Under the pieces are notes generated by a model. The model worked only from the letters and a program-made list of their open reading frames with translations, had not been told where the DNA came from and did no database searches. The position numbers were made by a program, and so were the translations under genes. A stretch of 64,000 nucleotides of DNA, taken from contig NZ_JWLL01000001.1 of assembly GCF_000814025.1 (NCBI RefSeq), forward strand, positions 62,001 through 126,000, given 5' to 3'. Below are positions 1-10,379 of this stretch, piece by piece. The first letter of the stretch is position 1. Each line of letters starts with the position of its first letter. This DNA comes from Tateyamaria sp. ANG-S1 (lineage in GTDB: Bacteria; Pseudomonadota; Alphaproteobacteria; Rhodobacterales; Rhodobacteraceae).

Positions 1-89
1 GTCGGATCAGCGTTGCGGGGACAAGTTCGGTTTGAAAGCGCATGGGCGCAGCCCTATACCGTCACTGGCCGTGCAACAAGGAGGCCATA

Positions 90-812
90 ATGCCCAACCC
101 CACAGCCGCCATGCTGGTGATCGGAGACGAGATCCTCTCGGGCCGCACCCGCGACGCCAATATGCACTATCTGGCGGGCCAACTGACCGACCACGGTATC
201 GACCTCAAGGAAGTGCGCGTGGTCAGCGACGACCCCGACGCGATCATCGCAGCGACAAAAGCGCTCAGCGCGGCATACGATAGTGTCTTCACCTCCGGCG
301 GCATCGGCCCGACGCACGATGATATCACCGCCGACTGCATCGCGGCGGCGTTCGAAACGCATATCGACATCCGCGACGATGCCCGTGCAATCCTGGCCGA
401 ACACTACGCCAAATCCGGCACCGAACTGAACGCTGCACGGCTGCGCATGGCACGCATCCCCGACGGAGCCGCGCTGATCGAAAACCCGGTCTCCGCCGCC
501 CCCGGCTTCACGATCAAGAACGTCCACGTCATGGCAGGCGTGCCCTCGGTCTTCCAAGCCATGGTCGCCTCTATCCTGCCCACGCTCACGGGCGGAGCGC
601 CCCTGATCTCAAAGACGATGCGGATCGAGCGGGGCGAGGGGGACATCGCAGGTCCGCTGGGTGACATCGCCACGGCCCACCCAGACCTCAGCATCGGCTC
701 CTACCCGTTCCAGAAGGATGGGCGCTATGGTGCCAACGTCGTCATCCGCGGCACCGACGGGGCGGAGGTGGATGCCGCCCTCACCAAACTCGCCGAACAC
801 TTCCCGGCATGA
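90..812 (+). CDS. CinA/MoaB-like molybdopterin-binding domain protein
   Basis: The 240-residue product is a single MoaB/CinA N-terminal-type domain. The signature GDEILSGRTRDAN lies at residues 12-24 and TSGGIGPTHDDIT at 68-80; both are the ligand-binding loops of this fold. Full-length CinA (about 400 residues) has a C-terminal nicotinamide-nucleotide amidase domain that is absent here, so the NMN or ADP-ribose pyrophosphatase role of CinA is possible but not proven. The start is the ATG after AAGGAGG (78-84); an in-frame ATG 48 nt upstream lacks a ribosome site. Its stop overlaps the next start (ATGA), so it heads a tightly packed four-gene run. The first 89 bases of the window hold no recognisable gene. 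Confidence 0.88.
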   Translation: MPNPTAAMLVIGDEILSGRTRDANMHYLAGQLTDHGIDLKEVRVVSDDPDAIIAATKALSAAYDSVFTSGGIGPTHDDITADCIAAAFETHIDIRDDARAILAEHYAKSGTELNAARLRMARIPDGAALIENPVSAAPGFTIKNVHVMAGVPSVFQAMVASILPTLTGGAPLISKTMRIERGEGDIAGPLGDIATAHPDLSIGSYPFQKDGRYGANVVIRGTDGAEVDAALTKLAEHFPA

Positions 813-1522
813 CGACGCCCGCCGCCTTCTACGCGGCCATCGATGGCACCTGGCCTGCTGCGGCTGTCACGCGCGCAGGCCCCTGGACCATTCGGGACGG
901 CCAAGGGGGTGGCAAGCGCGTGTCGGCGGCGACGGCGGATGAGCCAACCACAGACCTCGGCCATGCCGAACAAGCCATGCGTGCCGCAGACCAGACGCCC
1001 CTCTTCATGGTCCGGCAAGGCGAAGACGCCCTTGACCACCTGCTCGACCACGCAGGCTACACTGTCGTTGATCCTACAAACGGCTACATCGCTCCCGTCG
1101 ACGCACTAACGGACATCCCCATCCCGCGCGTCACCGCCTTTACCCTCTGGGAGCCGCTGGCGATCATGGAGGACATCTGGGCCAAGGGCGGCATCGGCCC
1201 GGCGCGGGTCGCCATCATGCACCGCGCCAAGACAAAAACGGCGATCCTGGCACGGCACAAGGACAAACCGGCGGGTGCCGCCTTTGCGGCCATCCACGAC
1301 GGCATCGCCATGGTCCACGCGGTCGAGGTACTGGCCCATCAAAGGCGCCAGGGCGTCGCCCAATGGATCATGCGGCAGGCGGCCTTCTGGGCAGCGGACA
1401 ACGGCGCAAACCACATCGCGGTCCTGACGACAGCGGCAAACGGCCCTGCCAACGCGCTCTATCAGGGGTTGGGCTTCCAGCACCTCTGCGGCTATCATTA
1501 CCGCACCGCGCCCAAGACATAG
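809..1522 (+). CDS. GNAT family N-acetyltransferase
   Basis: A 237-residue protein whose C-terminal half (about 105-235) looks like a GNAT acetyltransferase. The acetyl-CoA loop has the form RRQGVA at residues 179-184 and the late alpha-helix motif NALYQGLGF at 215-223. The N-terminal 100 residues are less conserved and may be a degenerate second GNAT lobe. The substrate is unknown. It is translationally coupled to the CinA-like gene (ATGA overlap) and followed after 10 bases by an AhpD-like gene, so the four genes probably share one transcript. Confidence 0.8.
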   Translation: MTTPAAFYAAIDGTWPAAAVTRAGPWTIRDGQGGGKRVSAATADEPTTDLGHAEQAMRAADQTPLFMVRQGEDALDHLLDHAGYTVVDPTNGYIAPVDALTDIPIPRVTAFTLWEPLAIMEDIWAKGGIGPARVAIMHRAKTKTAILARHKDKPAGAAFAAIHDGIAMVHAVEVLAHQRRQGVAQWIMRQAAFWAADNGANHIAVLTTAANGPANALYQGLGFQHLCGYHYRTAPKT

Positions 1523-1532
1523 TGACGGACCC

Positions 1533-2099
1533 ATGACAGACCAGCCGACCGCCCTCGACCTGCCCATGCTCGACCCGCTGCCCATGGCCACGCAGAAGTA
1601 TTTCGACGTGTGCCAGGACAAGCTTGGCATGATCCCCAACGTCCTGAAAGCGCACGCTTTCGATGTCGGCAAACTCAACGCCTTCACCGCGCTCTACAAT
1701 GACCTGATGCTGGCCGACAGCGGCCTGACCAAGCTTGAACGCGAGATGGTAGCGGTGGTCGTCAGTGCCACAAACCGGTGCTACTACTGCCTCACAGCCC
1801 ACGGGGCTGCCGTCCGGGACCTGTCGGGCAACCCGATCCTTGGCGAACAACTCGTGATGAACTGGCGGGTGGCCGACGTCACACCACGCCAGCGGGCCAT
1901 GCTGGTCTTTGCAGAAAAGGTCACGCTCGCTTCGGCTCAGATCGAGGAAGACGACCGGCAGGCTCTGCGCGACCACGACCTGAGCGACCGGGACATCTGG
2001 GACCTGATCAACGTGGCGGCGTTCTTCAACATGTCGAACCGGGTGGCGAGCGCGACAGCCATGCAGCCCAACCGCGATTATCACACACAGGCACGCTGA
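1533..2099 (+). CDS. AhpD-like peroxidase-related enzyme (carboxymuconolactone decarboxylase fold)
   Basis: This 188-residue protein carries the CxxC-x3-H redox motif of the AhpD/CMD family (Cys83, Cys86, His90 in NRCYYCLTAH). The family uses the cysteine pair for peroxide or alkylhydroperoxide reduction or disulfide relay. Its length and N-terminal arrangement fit the group annotated as uncharacterised peroxidase-related enzymes rather than true AhpD. It is probably cytoplasmic, as no signal peptide is seen. The stop codon overlaps the start of the following OmpA-domain gene (TGATG), indicating coupling. Confidence 0.88.
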   Translation: MTDQPTALDLPMLDPLPMATQKYFDVCQDKLGMIPNVLKAHAFDVGKLNAFTALYNDLMLADSGLTKLEREMVAVVVSATNRCYYCLTAHGAAVRDLSGNPILGEQLVMNWRVADVTPRQRAMLVFAEKVTLASAQIEEDDRQALRDHDLSDRDIWDLINVAAFFNMSNRVASATAMQPNRDYHTQAR

Positions 2100-3025
2100 T
2101 GCGGCGCGGCTGGCTCACAGCATTGGCGTGCCTATTGGCGGGCCCTGCGCTGTCCCTGCAATTGGAACTGCCCTCGAACGCCCGCGAAACAGCGGCGCGC
2201 GACAGCGTCTTCGACCGGGTGCAGATCGCGACCACGCCCTACGCCAACGGGACCGTCGGGGCGCAAAGCATCGACGGCCCGGTGCAGCGGCGCAGCTACC
2301 GCGTGACGTCACCGGGCCTGACCCCGCTGCAAATCCTCGCTCCCCTGCGGGATCAGTTGATCGACGCGGACTACGAAACGCTATTGGATTGCGACGCCAA
2401 CGCATGCGGCGGGTTTGACTTCCGCTTTGCCATCGACGTGCTGCCTGCGCCGAACATGTATGTGAACATGCGCGCCTATCACTTCCTCAGCGCGCAGCAC
2501 CCCGACACCGGGGATGCGGTCTGGCTGCTGGCCAGCACGGCCCCGGACGCGGGCTACCTGCAGGTGGTGCAGGTGGGGGCCCAGCAGGCAGCCGTTCCGA
2601 CGGCAGAGCCGCCCGTTGCCGCCATCGCGCCGGGGGACCCGGCACAGGATCTGGGCCAGCGGCTTCTGGCCAAGGGGTCAATCGTCTTGCGCAGCCTCGA
2701 CTTTGCCCTGGGCACAACCCGGCTGGGCGAAGGGCCGGCCCCCGAACTAGAACAGATCGCGCAACTGATGGCGAACCGCCCCGGCCTGCGGATCGCCGTG
2801 GTGGGCCACACCGACACAATCGGCGGGCTGGCGACCAACATCGAAGTCTCCCGCGCCCGCGCGGTTGCCGTGCGCGACCGGCTGATCAACCGCTACGACG
2901 TGCCCCCGGGCCGGATCGAGGCCGAAGGCATGGGCTATCTGGCACCGCTGGCCAGCAACCTGACGGCAGAGGGACGCGAGATGAACCGACGGGTCGAAGT
3001 GATTGTGGTGGGTGAGGACGGGTAA
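2099..3025 (+). CDS. OmpA-family peptidoglycan-binding envelope protein
   Basis: A 308-residue exported protein. An N-terminal signal peptide (MRRGWLTALACLLAGPALS) is followed by a roughly 180-residue domain I do not recognise and a C-terminal OmpA-like domain (about 200-305) with GHTDTIG and the closing NRRVEVIV motif, which bind meso-diaminopimelate of peptidoglycan. The start is the ATG overlapping the previous stop; the reading frame is open further upstream but only antisense or overlapping the AhpD-like gene. The mid-region before the OmpA domain is Pro/Ala rich and probably a linker. It is probably a periplasmic or outer-membrane anchor protein. Confidence 0.88.
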   Translation: MRRGWLTALACLLAGPALSLQLELPSNARETAARDSVFDRVQIATTPYANGTVGAQSIDGPVQRRSYRVTSPGLTPLQILAPLRDQLIDADYETLLDCDANACGGFDFRFAIDVLPAPNMYVNMRAYHFLSAQHPDTGDAVWLLASTAPDAGYLQVVQVGAQQAAVPTAEPPVAAIAPGDPAQDLGQRLLAKGSIVLRSLDFALGTTRLGEGPAPELEQIAQLMANRPGLRIAVVGHTDTIGGLATNIEVSRARAVAVRDRLINRYDVPPGRIEAEGMGYLAPLASNLTAEGREMNRRVEVIVVGEDG

Positions 3026-3088
3026 GACTGTTTTGCTGACATTGCAGACATCGCAGACATCGCCATGGTTATGGTACTGACCGTTTCT

Positions 3089-3565
3089 TCAGTCAGGCAG
3101 CAAATCAGCTTTCCAATCCACAGTCGTGGTGGCCTGCGTCCCCCTTTCCAGAAACGTCGACAATACGATGTAGCTTTTGGTCGTTTGGACGCCTGAGTTC
3201 TCATAAAGCTTTGCCAAGAATAACTCCAAGGCGTGTGCGTCACGTGTTCTGACTTTGACGATCAGGCCGCTGTCCCCTGCCACTGAGTGGATTTCCTCGA
3301 CCTCGGGGAACTGGTTGATCTGCATAAGTCTTCTGGACTTCCCCCAACCAGCGAAATCAACAAATACGAAAGCCAGAAATGGTTTGCCAACAGCCACGGG
3401 GTCGATCTTGAGTGTTGAACGCTCAATCGTTCCGCTTTCGCGCAGTTTCTTAACCCGAGCATGTGCAGCGGGTGGCGAAAGACCGACTCGGTGTCCCAAT
3501 GCTTCATAGGACATACCAGCATCTTCGATCAGAGCACTTAATATCTTTCTGTCAAAGATATCCAC
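3089..3565 (-). CDS. Lrp/AsnC family transcriptional regulator
   Basis: A 158-residue protein with an N-terminal winged HTH (residues 2-52, starting with the family-typical MDIFDRKILSALIEDAG) and a C-terminal RAM/AsnC ligand-binding domain. Lrp/AsnC proteins form octamers and respond to amino acids. It is divergent from the Rid-family gene at 3687 across a 121-bp AT-rich gap that probably holds both promoters, so it may regulate that gene. A small direct repeat (gcagacatc, twice in tandem) lies just beyond its stop. Confidence 0.92.
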   Translation of the reverse strand: MDIFDRKILSALIEDAGMSYEALGHRVGLSPPAAHARVKKLRESGTIERSTLKIDPVAVGKPFLAFVFVDFAGWGKSRRLMQINQFPEVEEIHSVAGDSGLIVKVRTRDAHALELFLAKLYENSGVQTTKSYIVLSTFLERGTQATTTVDWKADLLPD

Positions 3566-3686
3566 AGCTGGTCTCCCTCTGCCTTTAAGTGAACGTCATT
3601 CGTATTTTTAATCAAATTGCAAAACATAGTTCTCGCCGTTGCCAATCGTTCGTAACACCATATGGAGCAAAGCATAGGAGAAGACC

Positions 3687-4070
3687 GTGAGAACTCGCAA
3701 GATCACCGCCCCGGACAGCCACGACTTAAAGTCAAAATACTCCCAAGCCGTAGAGGTGACAGACGCCAAGCGGACCCTTTACGTCAGCGGTCAAATACCG
3801 GTCTCACCGGAGGATAAAGTACCGGAAGACTTCCTTGATCAGGCCCGACAAGCTTGGGCAAACGTGGAGGCGCAGCTTCGCGCTGCCGATATGGGATTGG
3901 ACAATATCGTCAAGCACACAACCTTCCTTGCCGACCGAGCTTACCGTGCAGAAAATTCACGGGTCAGAAGAGAAATCTTGGGCGAGCGAGAACCCGCTTT
4001 GACTGTCATAGTTTGTGACATCTACGACGAAGAATGGCTTTTGGAGATTGAGGCAATCGCGGTCGCCTAG
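3687..4070 (+). CDS. Rid (YjgF/YER057c/UK114) family protein
   Basis: A 127-residue Rid-fold protein. It has the typical early VSGQIPV segment and the C-terminal LLEIEAIAVA strand. Canonical RidA imine deaminases have an Arg in the P-A-R-S/T motif; here the equivalent segment reads REPALTV, with Leu in place of that Arg. It therefore probably belongs to a non-RidA subfamily without 2-aminoacrylate deaminase activity. The start is GTG, supported by GGAG six bases upstream (3677-3680). It is divergent from an Lrp regulator. Confidence 0.85.
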   Translation: MRTRKITAPDSHDLKSKYSQAVEVTDAKRTLYVSGQIPVSPEDKVPEDFLDQARQAWANVEAQLRAADMGLDNIVKHTTFLADRAYRAENSRVRREILGEREPALTVIVCDIYDEEWLLEIEAIAVA

Positions 4071-4186
4071 TCTCCTGAACTGACGTTCTGCCATATTGCA
4101 GCACTCCGTAAACTGGTGGGCTCATATCTGACATTCGCACAAACCGCTGTATCTGCTGCAAAGCGCGCCGTTGCCACGCCATCGAC

Positions 4187-4215
4187 AAAAAAACCCCGGT
4201 GCTTAAGCGCCGGGG
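4187..4215 (-). terminator. Rho-independent terminator of the LysR gene
   Basis: On the minus strand CCCCGG-CGC, loop TTAA, GCA-CCGGGG is followed by seven T residues (plus-strand A run 4187-4193). It lies 35 bases beyond the LysR stop at 4250 and points in that gene's direction. Confidence 0.85.
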
Positions 4216-4249
4216 TCAGGTGTTTAACCGAGGGGAGGTTGGTTAACTC

Positions 4250-5155
4250 TTACCAGTCCGAGGGGCCCTTTTCGGCAAAGGCGTGGACCAGAAAATCAAT
4301 GAAGGCGCGGACCTTGGGCTGTGTGAACCGTCCCGGCGGGTACACGGCATAGATGCCCTGGGTCTCCATCGGCAGATCGGGGATCGCATCCTCGACCAGC
4401 CCCTGCTCCATCGCGTCGGCGTACAGAAAGCTGGGCAGATAGGCGATGCCAAGGCCCGAGATGGCCGCATTCAGCAGCGACTGCCCGTCATTCACGCTCA
4501 GCCATCCGGCGGTGCGCACCTGACGCTTCTCACCCGACGGCGCGGTCAGTTTCCAGACATTGCCGGACGACTGGTTGGAATAGTGCAGCAGCTTGTGTTC
4601 GTTCAGATCGTCGATCTTTTCGGGGCGGCCATACTGTTCGAAATATGTGGGGCTCGCGATCATCCGCTTGGTGCTCTCGGTCAGCTTGCGGGCGCGCAGA
4701 GTGCTGTCTTCCAGCTCACCAATCCGGATCGCCATGTCGAACCCTTCCGAGATCAGCTCAACATAGCGGTTGTTCAGCACCATATTCACGGTGATGTCCG
4801 GAAAATCAGCCAGAAACTCCGACAGGCGCGGCGACAGATGGTTCACGCCAAAGTCGGTCGCAACCGAAATGCGCAGCAACCCCGACGGTGCCGACTGCAT
4901 GGACGTCACAAGCGAATCCGCCTCGCCCGCGTCGTTCAACACGCGGCGCGCGCGATCGTAATAGGCCAGACCAATCTCGGTCGGGCTTACGCGACGGGTG
5001 GTGCGGTTGAGCAGGCGGGCACCCAGACGGGCCTCAAGCGACGACACGTGCTTCGAGACGGCGGATTTCGAAATCCCCATCTTCTTGGCCGCGTCGGTAA
5101 AGCCACCCTGGTCGACGACCGTGGCAAATGCTTCCATCTCGGTAAGGCGATCCAT
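4250..5155 (-). CDS. LysR family transcriptional regulator
   Basis: A 301-residue LTTR. The N-terminal winged HTH spans residues 1-60 (MDRLTEMEAFATVVDQGGFTDAAKKMG, with SKSAVSKHVSSLE as recognition helix), and the remainder is a type-2 periplasmic-binding-like effector domain of the CrgA/AaeR-like short class (DSTLRARKL, GLGIAYLPSFL). The regulated genes are not evident: the neighbour on one side is convergent and the nearest upstream gene is the anti-sigma gene read in the same direction. It is followed by a clear terminator. Confidence 0.93.
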   Translation of the reverse strand: MDRLTEMEAFATVVDQGGFTDAAKKMGISKSAVSKHVSSLEARLGARLLNRTTRRVSPTEIGLAYYDRARRVLNDAGEADSLVTSMQSAPSGLLRISVATDFGVNHLSPRLSEFLADFPDITVNMVLNNRYVELISEGFDMAIRIGELEDSTLRARKLTESTKRMIASPTYFEQYGRPEKIDDLNEHKLLHYSNQSSGNVWKLTAPSGEKRQVRTAGWLSVNDGQSLLNAAISGLGIAYLPSFLYADAMEQGLVEDAIPDLPMETQGIYAVYPPGRFTQPKVRAFIDFLVHAFAEKGPSDW

Positions 5156-5290
5156 GCCTGCTGCCTCTCACATCACTCGTTGTTGAGGTGCAGGTATGCG
5201 GGCCAATAAGGGCAGGATCAGGGCAAGGGTTGGACAGTATCTGGGTCATTGCGCGGATCGTTCATGGCGCGGAAACGACCCGGATCCTGC

Positions 5291-6070
5291 TCAAATCGCG
5301 ATATCCGCGCTCCAGGATTGGAAGGTCTCGGCCTCTTCGGCCAGTGGCGCGGCATCCGTTCCGCCAATCAGCAGAAAACCATAGCCGGGCGTGTTCCAAC
5401 GTGCCAGATCCATACCTTCGGCAGCGCCCATGCTCACCGGGGCCGCATCGGGTCCTGCGGGAATAATGCACAGGGCCACCGGCGTCCCATCAGCACGGGC
5501 AAAGGCGATCTGCACCAGCGGCTTGTCATTGAACCCCAGCACCTGCGCCCGCTTGAAGGTGAGGCCCTGCGCCTCCGGCAGCCCTGTCAGATCAATGCCC
5601 AAAGCGTCTGACACGGCAGCAAGCTGAACTGCTGCCTCGGCTTGCGTCGGCTGGTCGATGGTGAGCGTCTCGGGCGTGTAAAGCGCCTGATAAGAGGCGA
5701 CAAAAGACACCCAGCCGCGCGGCGCGGGTTCGGGCGTGCCAAAGCCGGTGAACATCGCAACGGCCAAACCAGCGGCCAGACCGGTGGCAAAGGTGCCCAC
5801 ACCCCATGTCCAGCGCCCGCGCACGGACGAAACAGCATCGGGTGCAACGCTGGGTGCCTCGGGCAAGACGGGCATCGGTGGCGCATCCCGCAACAGCGCC
5901 TCATAGGCCTCAGCAATCGGGGCCATCGGGATATCAAGCGTGGCGAGTTGATCAGCGACGGCCGGATCCGCCTCAAGTGCCGCATCAATCTCGGCGTGCA
6001 AGGCGTCATCCGCCTCCCCATCCAGGTAGGCGGTCAGCTCCTCATCTGAAAATGCGCGCACTTCTGTCAT
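5291..6070 (-). CDS. Anti-sigma factor, single-pass membrane protein
   Basis: A 259-residue protein whose N-terminal cytoplasmic stretch (FSDEELTAYLDGEAD, residues 7-21) matches the start of zinc-finger-like anti-sigma domains, although no HxxxCxxC zinc motif is present. One transmembrane helix is at about 87-110, with a periplasmic C-terminal domain. Its start overlaps the stop of the ECF sigma gene (ATGA), the standard sigma/anti-sigma arrangement. It should hold the sigma factor at the membrane until an envelope or oxidative signal releases it. Confidence 0.88.
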   Translation of the reverse strand: MTEVRAFSDEELTAYLDGEADDALHAEIDAALEADPAVADQLATLDIPMAPIAEAYEALLRDAPPMPVLPEAPSVAPDAVSSVRGRWTWGVGTFATGLAAGLAVAMFTGFGTPEPAPRGWVSFVASYQALYTPETLTIDQPTQAEAAVQLAAVSDALGIDLTGLPEAQGLTFKRAQVLGFNDKPLVQIAFARADGTPVALCIIPAGPDAAPVSMGAAEGMDLARWNTPGYGFLLIGGTDAAPLAEEAETFQSWSADIAI

Positions 6071-6558
6071 TGAACCTGTGCCTCGTCCTCCGCCATCTCG
6101 GTGTTCAGCCGTTTGCGGGCCGCCGCCAGCCTACTCATCACCGTACCAATGGGGATCTCCATAATCTCCGCCGCTTCCTTGTAAGCGTACCCCTCAACAT
6201 AGACCAGAACCACGGCCTGTCGCTGGGCCTCGGGAAGTCCGTTCACCCTGTTCAACACGTCACGCGCCAGAATATTCGTTTCCGCACCAGGAGATTTATC
6301 GGGAAGGTCAATTTCTTCAACAGGCACCAGCCCACCGCCGGTGCGCACCTTGCGCGACCGCAGCTCGTTCAGCCAGATGCGCTGGGCCATGCGGAACATC
6401 CAGCGGTCCAGATGGGTGCCGGGTTCGAACTGGTCGGATTTGTCGAGCGCGCGGAGGCACGTGGTCTGCACCAGATCATCGGCCCAGTCGCGCCGCCCGG
6501 TCAGCGACACGGCATAGCGCCACAGGCGCGGATGCACCTCTGCCATGCCGTCGCGCAC
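6067..6558 (-). CDS. ECF-type RNA polymerase sigma factor
   Basis: A 163-residue ECF sigma factor with region 2 (WADDLVQTTCLRALDK) and region 4 (GYAYKEAAEIMEIPIGTVMSRLAAARK). It is co-transcribed with and coupled to the anti-sigma gene. The start is uncertain: GTG at 6558 or ATG at 6546; neither has a good ribosome site, and codons upstream (in the order S-Y-R-A-V-R-D-G) still look sigma-like up to a stop. The divergent DUF4399 gene at 6653 is a candidate target, with about 95 bp between them. Confidence 0.92.
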   Translation of the reverse strand: MRDGMAEVHPRLWRYAVSLTGRRDWADDLVQTTCLRALDKSDQFEPGTHLDRWMFRMAQRIWLNELRSRKVRTGGGLVPVEEIDLPDKSPGAETNILARDVLNRVNGLPEAQRQAVVLVYVEGYAYKEAAEIMEIPIGTVMSRLAAARKRLNTEMAEDEAQVQ

Positions 6559-6652
6559 AGCGCGGTAAGAAATTTCTGCAGCGGTTTGAATAAATTCTGT
6601 CCCGACGTGTTACTCTGTTTCTAAGTTCAACATGTCCGGGAGGAAATGAAAA

Positions 6653-7093
6653 ATGAAAAGGATTGTCAAAGCCGTGACTTTTGCAACATTGCTGGCCGCC
6701 CCTGCGCTTGCGCAAGACACACCGGCGCCTGACGATGCACGGGTGTACTTCGTGAACATCGCGGACGGGGACACCGTGTCTTCGCCGGTCACGGTCATCT
6801 TCGGGCTCGAAGGGATGGGTGTCGCCCCCGCCGGGACCGAGGCCGAGAATACAGGCCACCATCATATCCTGCTGAACCGCCCGCCTCTGGGTGAAGGACC
6901 CGAAGGCGCAGAGGAACTGCAATATGGCCTGCCTGCGGATGAAAACCACATCCATTTTGGCGGTGGTCAGACGCAGGTGACACTGGATTTGCCCGCGGGC
7001 GATCACACGATGCAGCTTGTCCTCGGTGATCTCAATCACATCCCCCATGCTGACCCGGTGGTCAGCGAGGTGATCACGATCACCGTGGAATAG
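6653..7093 (+). CDS. Secreted DUF4399 domain protein
   Basis: A 146-residue exported protein: signal peptide to about residue 20 (APALAQ), then a DUF4399 beta-sandwich with the characteristic HHHILLN (residues 65-71) and ENHIHFGGGQT segments. The family is small, periplasmic and of unknown function; the clustered His residues suggest metal binding, which is inference. A strong GGAGG precedes the ATG. It faces the ECF sigma gene and may belong to its regulon. Confidence 0.85.
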   Translation: MKRIVKAVTFATLLAAPALAQDTPAPDDARVYFVNIADGDTVSSPVTVIFGLEGMGVAPAGTEAENTGHHHILLNRPPLGEGPEGAEELQYGLPADENHIHFGGGQTQVTLDLPAGDHTMQLVLGDLNHIPHADPVVSEVITITVE

Positions 7094-7108
7094 GGCTTGT
7101 GCGCTGGC

Positions 7109-8044
7109 TCAGATCCATTTGAGCCGGCGCAGCACCCACACCGCCCCCGCGGTCATCACCACCAGCGACGCGCAGAGCGCGGCAAAGGCCCAAGGCGTCT
7201 CGATCCCCGGCATACCTGCGACATTCACCCCGAACAGTCCGGTGACAAAGCCCAAGGGCAGAAAGACGGCGGCCACGATCGACAGGACATAGCCATTGTG
7301 GCCCTGCATCAGTGCAGCCTGCGCTGTGTGATGGTCCTGCACAGCCGTCATCCGGGCGATCAGCCCCTCCAGTTCCTCAACATTCAGCTTGGCCAGGTTC
7401 GCCTGCTCACGCAGCAGGTCGCGCGTGCCTTGGGTCATCAGCGGACTATCGGTACCGACCAGCGCCACCAGCGCATCGCGTTGTGGCGCCAGATACCTAC
7501 GTAAACGTATGGCCGTGCGCCGCTCCTCCGCCAGTTCCGTGGGCAGCGGGCTGTCATCGTCCTCAACGCTGTCTTCCATCGCGTCGACGCGCCCCGACAG
7601 GTCAAAGACCGTGTCCTGCACCTGCCCCATCAGCCGGGTGGCGAGGGCCGAGACAAACTGCATAGGCGTGCCGGGCGCATGACCGCCTTCGGCCTCCGTC
7701 CGCATCTCATCCAGGGCAAAGACCTTGCGCACGCGCACCGTCACCACAAGCTGCGCCGTCATCCACATGCGCACGGCCACCATCTGATCGGCGGGTCCGT
7801 CCGCGTTCATGTTCACGCCCCGCAAGTTCAGGATCAGCCCATCGTCATAGCGGTCGGCACGGGGCCGCGTCTCGGGCGCGGTCAGGGCAGCGGCAGGGAT
7901 GGCAGGGACATTGGCGTGCAGAAAGCCGGGCAGGTCCTCGTCGGTCAGGTCGAAATGGACCCAGCGGTAGCCTTCGTCCAGTGGGGTCGCCTCAGTGGCC
8001 GCGGTTGCGCCCTGACGCGTGAAATCAAAGGAACAGATCGTCAT
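7109..8044 (-). CDS. zntB: ZntB-type CorA-superfamily zinc transporter
   Basis: A 311-residue member of the CorA/MIT superfamily. A long cytoplasmic N-terminal funnel domain is followed by two C-terminal transmembrane helices (about 250-270 and 282-303). The pore signature is G-V-N (in GLFGVNVAGMPG), as in ZntB, instead of the GMN of magnesium-transporting CorA. The family mediates zinc or cadmium flux at the inner membrane. It is followed convergently, 15 bases away, by the DUF4399 gene. Confidence 0.9.
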   Translation of the reverse strand: MTICSFDFTRQGATAATEATPLDEGYRWVHFDLTDEDLPGFLHANVPAIPAAALTAPETRPRADRYDDGLILNLRGVNMNADGPADQMVAVRMWMTAQLVVTVRVRKVFALDEMRTEAEGGHAPGTPMQFVSALATRLMGQVQDTVFDLSGRVDAMEDSVEDDDSPLPTELAEERRTAIRLRRYLAPQRDALVALVGTDSPLMTQGTRDLLREQANLAKLNVEELEGLIARMTAVQDHHTAQAALMQGHNGYVLSIVAAVFLPLGFVTGLFGVNVAGMPGIETPWAFAALCASLVVMTAGAVWVLRRLKWI

Positions 8045-8090
8045 GGCAGCACGCTATATCCACGTCTTGTGTGCGGCAACCGCCGGGCCG

Positions 8091-8136
8091 GGCGGACGAC
8101 ACGTCCGCCTTACGGTAAGGCGGATCCCGATCCGCC
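8091..8136. repeat. Compound palindromic intergenic repeat, copy 1
   Basis: Two perfect 8-bp hairpins, GGCGGACG-ACA-CGTCCGCC (8091-8109) and GGCGGATC-CC-GATCCGCC (8119-8136), are joined by the palindrome TTAC-G-GTAA (8110-8118). The fadH stop codon directly abuts the second hairpin. The same architecture occurs at 48984-49047. Confidence 0.85.
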
Positions 8137-10233
<2,097 letters not shown>

Positions 10234-10242
10234 TCACCCGGT

Positions 10243-10268
10243 GGGGACAGGGTGTCCCCGCGGGGACA
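10243..10268. promoter_or_regulatory. Triple GGGGACA half-site, possible operator
   Basis: GGGGACA (10243-10249), TGTCCCC (10253-10259) and GGGGACA (10262-10268) form two overlapping palindromes with loops GGG and GC. They lie in the fadH/GNAT divergent gap, about 80-105 bases upstream of the fadH start, a position fitting a regulator site. Confidence 0.45.
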
Positions 10269-10379
10269 GATTTGTGTGGTATTTTATGCTTGCCCCATGG
10301 GGTAGCGGTGGGGCGCAGATGTGGGAACGGTTTTGGTCCTGTTCCTTGCCATGGGCCTAATGGAGCGGACGGCGGAGCG

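Noticed and set aside
3035-3064. Short tandem repeat gcagacatc as regulatory element
   Set aside because: Only two exact units in a convergent gap; no further support.
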